In this document: positions 61,075 to 64,000 of the stretch, in pieces
Layout: each line of letters begins with the position of its first letter
Position numbering within the stretch: position 1 is the stretch's first letter
NCBI GenBank assembly: GCA_002319795.1
Contig: DCFU01000032.1
Span: 48,871 to 112,870, forward strand
DNA length: 64,000 nucleotides
Origin: Megamonas sp. UBA1796
GTDB taxonomy: Bacteria > Bacillota > Negativicutes > Selenomonadales > Selenomonadaceae
Direction: 5' to 3'
Translations under genes and position numbers: made by a program
Notes under the pieces: model-generated
What the model was told of the DNA's origin: nothing
Database searches by the model: none
The model's input: only the letters and a program-made list of their open reading frames with translations

Positions 61075-63141
61075 GTGGAACTGGAGCAAAGTATACAATA
61101 TCTGAAAGGCGTGGGACCTAAAAAGAAAGCTATGCTGCAAAAACTGGGGCTGGGCCTTGTTTATGATCTTTTGACGTATTTCCCACATGGTTATGAGGAT
61201 CAAAGTGTTCTGACACGGATATCTGATATTATACCTGGGGAAAGAGTGACGGTTTGCGGTACTGTAGTGAATGTGTCGGAGCGCTGTTCCGCACGTAAAA
61301 TGCAGATGCTGCAGGCACTTATCAGTGATGGCAGCAGTTATATGCAGATTATATGGTTCAATCAAAAATTTTTAAAGAATAAAATTAAAATTGGAACCAG
61401 ATTATTTGTTACTGGTAAGGCTGCATATGCTTATGGCGGGCACGGACAGTATGCTATGTCACAGATGTCTTCCTTTGAGATTTTGGAGGCCGAAGATGAG
61501 ACTGCCAATTATTGCAGGTTGCAGCCTGTATATTCTGCGACGGAAAAACTTAACCAAAAATTTTTTCGCAGGCTCATGGAAACATTGTTTGCTGCCAATC
61601 CGGAGATTCCAGAGGTATTACCGGAAAATATACGCAAAAGGTATATGCTGGTAGGACGCAGACAGGCTTTTCACCAAATACATTTTCCAAAATCGCGCGA
61701 AGAGGTGGAACAAGCCCGAAAAAGATTGGCTTTTGAAGAGCTTTATCTTATCCAGTGCGGACTTCTGGCTTTAAAAAGGCAGATCTGTGAAAAGCATAAA
61801 GGAATACAGCATACTTTAAACAGCACGCTTGTGCAAAAAGTCTTTTCCAATTTACCGTTCAACCTTACAGGCAATCAAACAACTGCATGGCATGATATTT
61901 GTAAGGACATGGAACGTAGTGTGCCCATGCGTCGGCTTATACAGGGGGATGTTGGCTCGGGAAAAACTGTGCTGGCTATGCTGGCACTTGTGAAGACAGT
62001 GGAAAACGGCTATCAGGGAGCACTCATGGCTCCAACGGAAATTCTTGCACAACAACATTATGAGGGGTTCTTACACAGTTTGACTGGTAAGGGGATACGC
62101 ATAGGCTTTCTGTCCGGCAGACTCACGAAAAAAAATCGTGAGATGCTTTACAAACAGATCTCTGGGCAGGAGATTGATATAGTTATCGGTACTCATGCGT
62201 TGATTCAGGAGAATGTGCATTTTGCACGTCTGGGCCTTGTTGTGACGGATGAACAGCATAGATTTGGGATTTCTCAGCGTGCGGAGCTGGAAAAAAAAGG
62301 CGATGTTCTGCCGGATGTTCTTGTAATGACGGCTACACCTATTCCACGTACGATGACACTTACGGTATATGGAGATCTCGATGTATCGCTTATACAGGAA
62401 TTACCACCGGGACGAAAGGAAATCCGGACCTTTGTGCGTGTACCCAATCGTCGTCGACTTATTTATGAATTTGTTCGCAGGGAAATTGAAAGTGGGCGAC
62501 AGGCGTATGTTGTTTGCCCCCTTATTGAAATGAAGGAAGATGTACCACGGCCCTCGGCAGAGGAGGTTTATGAAGAACTGCGGCATGGAATTTTTCAGGG
62601 TATAGCCTGTGGCCTGTTGCATGGACGCATGAAGGCAAAAGAAAAAGAATCTGTCATGCAGGATTTTTATGATAATCAAATCAGCCTGCTGGTGGCGACT
62701 ACGGTCATCGAAGTAGGCGTCGATGTTCCTAATGCGAGCATTATGGTTGTTGAGAATGCAGATCATTTTGGTTTGGCCCAGTTGCATCAGCTCAGGGGAC
62801 GTATTGGACGTGGCAGACAGCAGTCTTACTGTATCTTGATTTCACAACAAAAAGCTTCAGAGACAGCCAGAGAACGGTTACATATTATGGAAACAACTGC
62901 CAATGGTTTTGCTTTAGCGGAGGCGGATTTGAAACTCAGGGGTCCGGGACAGTTTTTCGGTTCGATGCAGCATGGGTTGCCCGATTTGAAGATAGCGGAT
63001 GTGCTTTCGGACGTCGATATTCTGCTGAAGGCACGGCAGGCTGCATTGGAGACCATGGAAAATCAGGAAGATTTGCATTATGTCATGGGAATACTTGCGC
63101 TGCAATATAAGGAACATTTTTTTAAAATTACAGCTACATGA
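61075..63141 (+). CDS. recG: ATP-dependent DNA helicase RecG
   Basis: Branched-DNA helicase that remodels stalled forks and Holliday junctions. The 688-residue protein has an N-terminal wedge/OB-fold domain (LKGVGPKKKAMLQKLGL near 10, YFPHGYED) and a superfamily 2 helicase core: GDVGSGKT (291-298), MAPTEILAQQH, TDEQHRFG, TATPIPRT and QLRGRIGRG. GTG start with a GAGGCGGA site upstream. Its stop overlaps the first start candidate of the VTT gene. Confidence 0.95.
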   Translation: MELEQSIQYLKGVGPKKKAMLQKLGLGLVYDLLTYFPHGYEDQSVLTRISDIIPGERVTVCGTVVNVSERCSARKMQMLQALISDGSSYMQIIWFNQKFLKNKIKIGTRLFVTGKAAYAYGGHGQYAMSQMSSFEILEAEDETANYCRLQPVYSATEKLNQKFFRRLMETLFAANPEIPEVLPENIRKRYMLVGRRQAFHQIHFPKSREEVEQARKRLAFEELYLIQCGLLALKRQICEKHKGIQHTLNSTLVQKVFSNLPFNLTGNQTTAWHDICKDMERSVPMRRLIQGDVGSGKTVLAMLALVKTVENGYQGALMAPTEILAQQHYEGFLHSLTGKGIRIGFLSGRLTKKNREMLYKQISGQEIDIVIGTHALIQENVHFARLGLVVTDEQHRFGISQRAELEKKGDVLPDVLVMTATPIPRTMTLTVYGDLDVSLIQELPPGRKEIRTFVRVPNRRRLIYEFVRREIESGRQAYVVCPLIEMKEDVPRPSAEEVYEELRHGIFQGIACGLLHGRMKAKEKESVMQDFYDNQISLLVATTVIEVGVDVPNASIMVVENADHFGLAQLHQLRGRIGRGRQQSYCILISQQKASETARERLHIMETTANGFALAEADLKLRGPGQFFGSMQHGLPDLKIADVLSDVDILLKARQAALETMENQEDLHYVMGILALQYKEHFFKITAT

Positions 63142-63155
63142 AGGGAGGACCTTCT

Positions 63156-63878
63156 GTGCAGTTTATTAAATCTGAAGGCGTGGTCAAGGCTGTTGCTGCA
63201 TCGTTGCTCATAATCATGTTTTTTACTGTGTATATGCTTCATCCAGAGTTTTTTTTAAGACTTTGGTATGTTTTGCTTTGTGGTAATATGCAGGAAACAA
63301 TTGATTATATTAATTCCTTTGGAATATGGGCCATGTTTTTCAGCTTTTGCATGGATGTGCTGGTCAATGCGTTGGGATTTTTACCGTCGATTTTTATTTC
63401 TACAGCAAACGGAGTGCTGTTTGGGATTATACCTGGGGTGATTATTTCCTGGCTAGCAGAGACTGTGGGCGTTGTTTTGAGTTTTATGCTTATGCGAACA
63501 ATTTTACGCGCAACAGCAGAAAAGCTTATCATTAAAAGTTCATATCTTACCAAGGTGGACCAACTCAGCAGCCAGAACGGGTTCAAAGTTATGCTGATTG
63601 CGCGTACAATTCCTTATTTCCCTTCTGGGATTATTACAGCACTCGGTGCCGTAAGCCGTATCAGTTTTAAAGATTATGTTCTTTCTAACCTCATAGGTAA
63701 ATTTCCTTCGACTGCGCTGGAAGTTGTTATAGGGCATGATGCTGTTATGTATCAGGAGCATTTGGCCAGACTGACGGTGGTTGTTGTGGGCGTTATTCTT
63801 ATATATAGTGGCGTTTGGTTTTACCAGCGGAAGAAAAATAGATATGATAAAAGAAAAAAAGGGGCTGTGACAAAATGA
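63156..63878 (+). CDS. VTT (DedA/TVP38)-domain membrane protein
   Basis: A 240-residue integral membrane protein of the TVP38/TMEM64 (VTT) family; relatives are linked to lipid flipping and membrane stability, and the function here is unproven. Hydrophobic helices include AVAASLLIIMFFTVYML, the conserved SIFISTANGVLFGIIPGVI re-entrant region, and TIPYFPSGIITALGAVSRISF. The GTG at 63156 is chosen because AAGGGAGG (63141-63148) precedes it by 7 bases; an ATG at 63138 overlaps the recG stop. The terminator overlaps its stop codon. Confidence 0.88.
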   Translation: MQFIKSEGVVKAVAASLLIIMFFTVYMLHPEFFLRLWYVLLCGNMQETIDYINSFGIWAMFFSFCMDVLVNALGFLPSIFISTANGVLFGIIPGVIISWLAETVGVVLSFMLMRTILRATAEKLIIKSSYLTKVDQLSSQNGFKVMLIARTIPYFPSGIITALGAVSRISFKDYVLSNLIGKFPSTALEVVIGHDAVMYQEHLARLTVVVVGVILIYSGVWFYQRKKNRYDKRKKGAVTK

Positions 63879-63905
63879 GAAAGCATTTTGTCCACAGCTC
63901 CTTTT
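63861..63905 (+). terminator. Terminator after VTT gene
   Basis: A stem of about 17 bp with one bulge (63861-63877 with 63884-63901), preceded by an A-run and followed by CTTTTG. Confidence 0.75.
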
Positions 63906-64000
63906 GCTATGCATATTGAGAAAGCAAACGGGCAATTACTGGAAAAAGGGTACACAACCCCTTTCCCCATAAAAACTGTTTTTCTACAGTTTATGCAGCT
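63906..64000. other. Window end with no assigned gene
   Basis: Only a small inverted repeat is seen (AAACTGT at 63976-63982 and ACAGTTT at 63989-63995). On the minus strand a short open frame ends at 63919, but a stop cuts it near the window edge, so no gene is called. Confidence 0.4.

Noticed and set aside
1..64000. Search for insertion sequences, phage genes, CRISPR arrays, rRNA, tRNA and defence systems
   Set aside because: None seen. There are no transposase or integrase motifs, no regularly spaced repeats and no rRNA- or tRNA-like stretches noticed by eye; a tRNA search program would be needed to be sure.

Overview
The window is a gene-dense stretch of core chromosome (about 52 protein genes, both strands, most on +) from a moderately low-GC anaerobic Firmicute. 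Class Negativicutes (Selenomonas/Megamonas/Veillonella relatives) is the best guess. Firmicute signs are strong Shine-Dalgarno sites with many TTG and GTG starts, a PyrR-type attenuator, a T-box, and clostridial gene neighbourhoods such as hflX-ynbB and cmk-plsC-ispH-rpsA. Rubrerythrins point to an anaerobe. A strikingly E. coli-like CCA-adding enzyme fits Negativicutes better than Clostridia. This placement is inference from gene content only.

Layout. 1-4 kb: end of ilvD, then trmL, murB and a beta-CASP metallo-beta-lactamase RNase. 4.2-5.9 kb: a chemoreceptor. 6.0-14.2 kb: the pyrimidine operon pyrB-pyrC-carA-carB-pyrF-pyrE behind a PyrR attenuator; pyrK and pyrD are absent. 14.2-19.7 kb: an unknown protein coupled to a nucleoid-associated protein, HflX with a JAMM-like N-terminal domain, a YnbB-like PLP enzyme, and lexA on the opposite strand. 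19.9-26.3 kb: a ferritin-like protein, the biotin transporter bioY behind a structured leader, a 7TM GGDEF protein, a second chemoreceptor and a YgiD-type dioxygenase. 26.6-34.6 kb: RNase J, DNA polymerase III alpha, a 67-residue protein, a flavodoxin, a D,D-carboxypeptidase and a pseudouridine synthase. 34.6-43.9 kb: a flavoprotein, aroA, cmk, plsC, ispH, rpsA, a DUF512 radical-SAM-like protein, der and plsY. 44.0-49.6 kb: an ACT protein, hom, thrB, cca, a gamma-carbonic anhydrase, ndk and a PduO-type adenosyltransferase. 49.7-54.8 kb: rubrerythrin, then a T-box (UUC specifier) ahead of pheS-pheT, and zapA. 54.8-63.9 kb: nadE, ybaK, thrC, pckA, recG and a VTT-domain membrane protein.

The genes mostly serve nucleotide, amino-acid, lipid and isoprenoid precursor synthesis plus RNA, translation and DNA-repair housekeeping. 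hom and thrB lie in one unit and thrC lies apart. pckA is monocistronic with tandem repeats upstream.

I see no phage, insertion sequence, CRISPR array, rRNA, tRNA or defence island. The signals most worth following are: (1) the bioY leader, in which one pyrimidine segment can pair either with an upstream purine segment or exactly with the bioY ribosome-binding site, like a translational riboswitch; (2) the JAMM metal-binding signature in the N-terminal part of HflX; (3) the ispH/rpsA overlap, where a Shine-Dalgarno site and an AAAAAG run sit where a -1 frameshift would make the IspH-S1 fusion seen in relatives.
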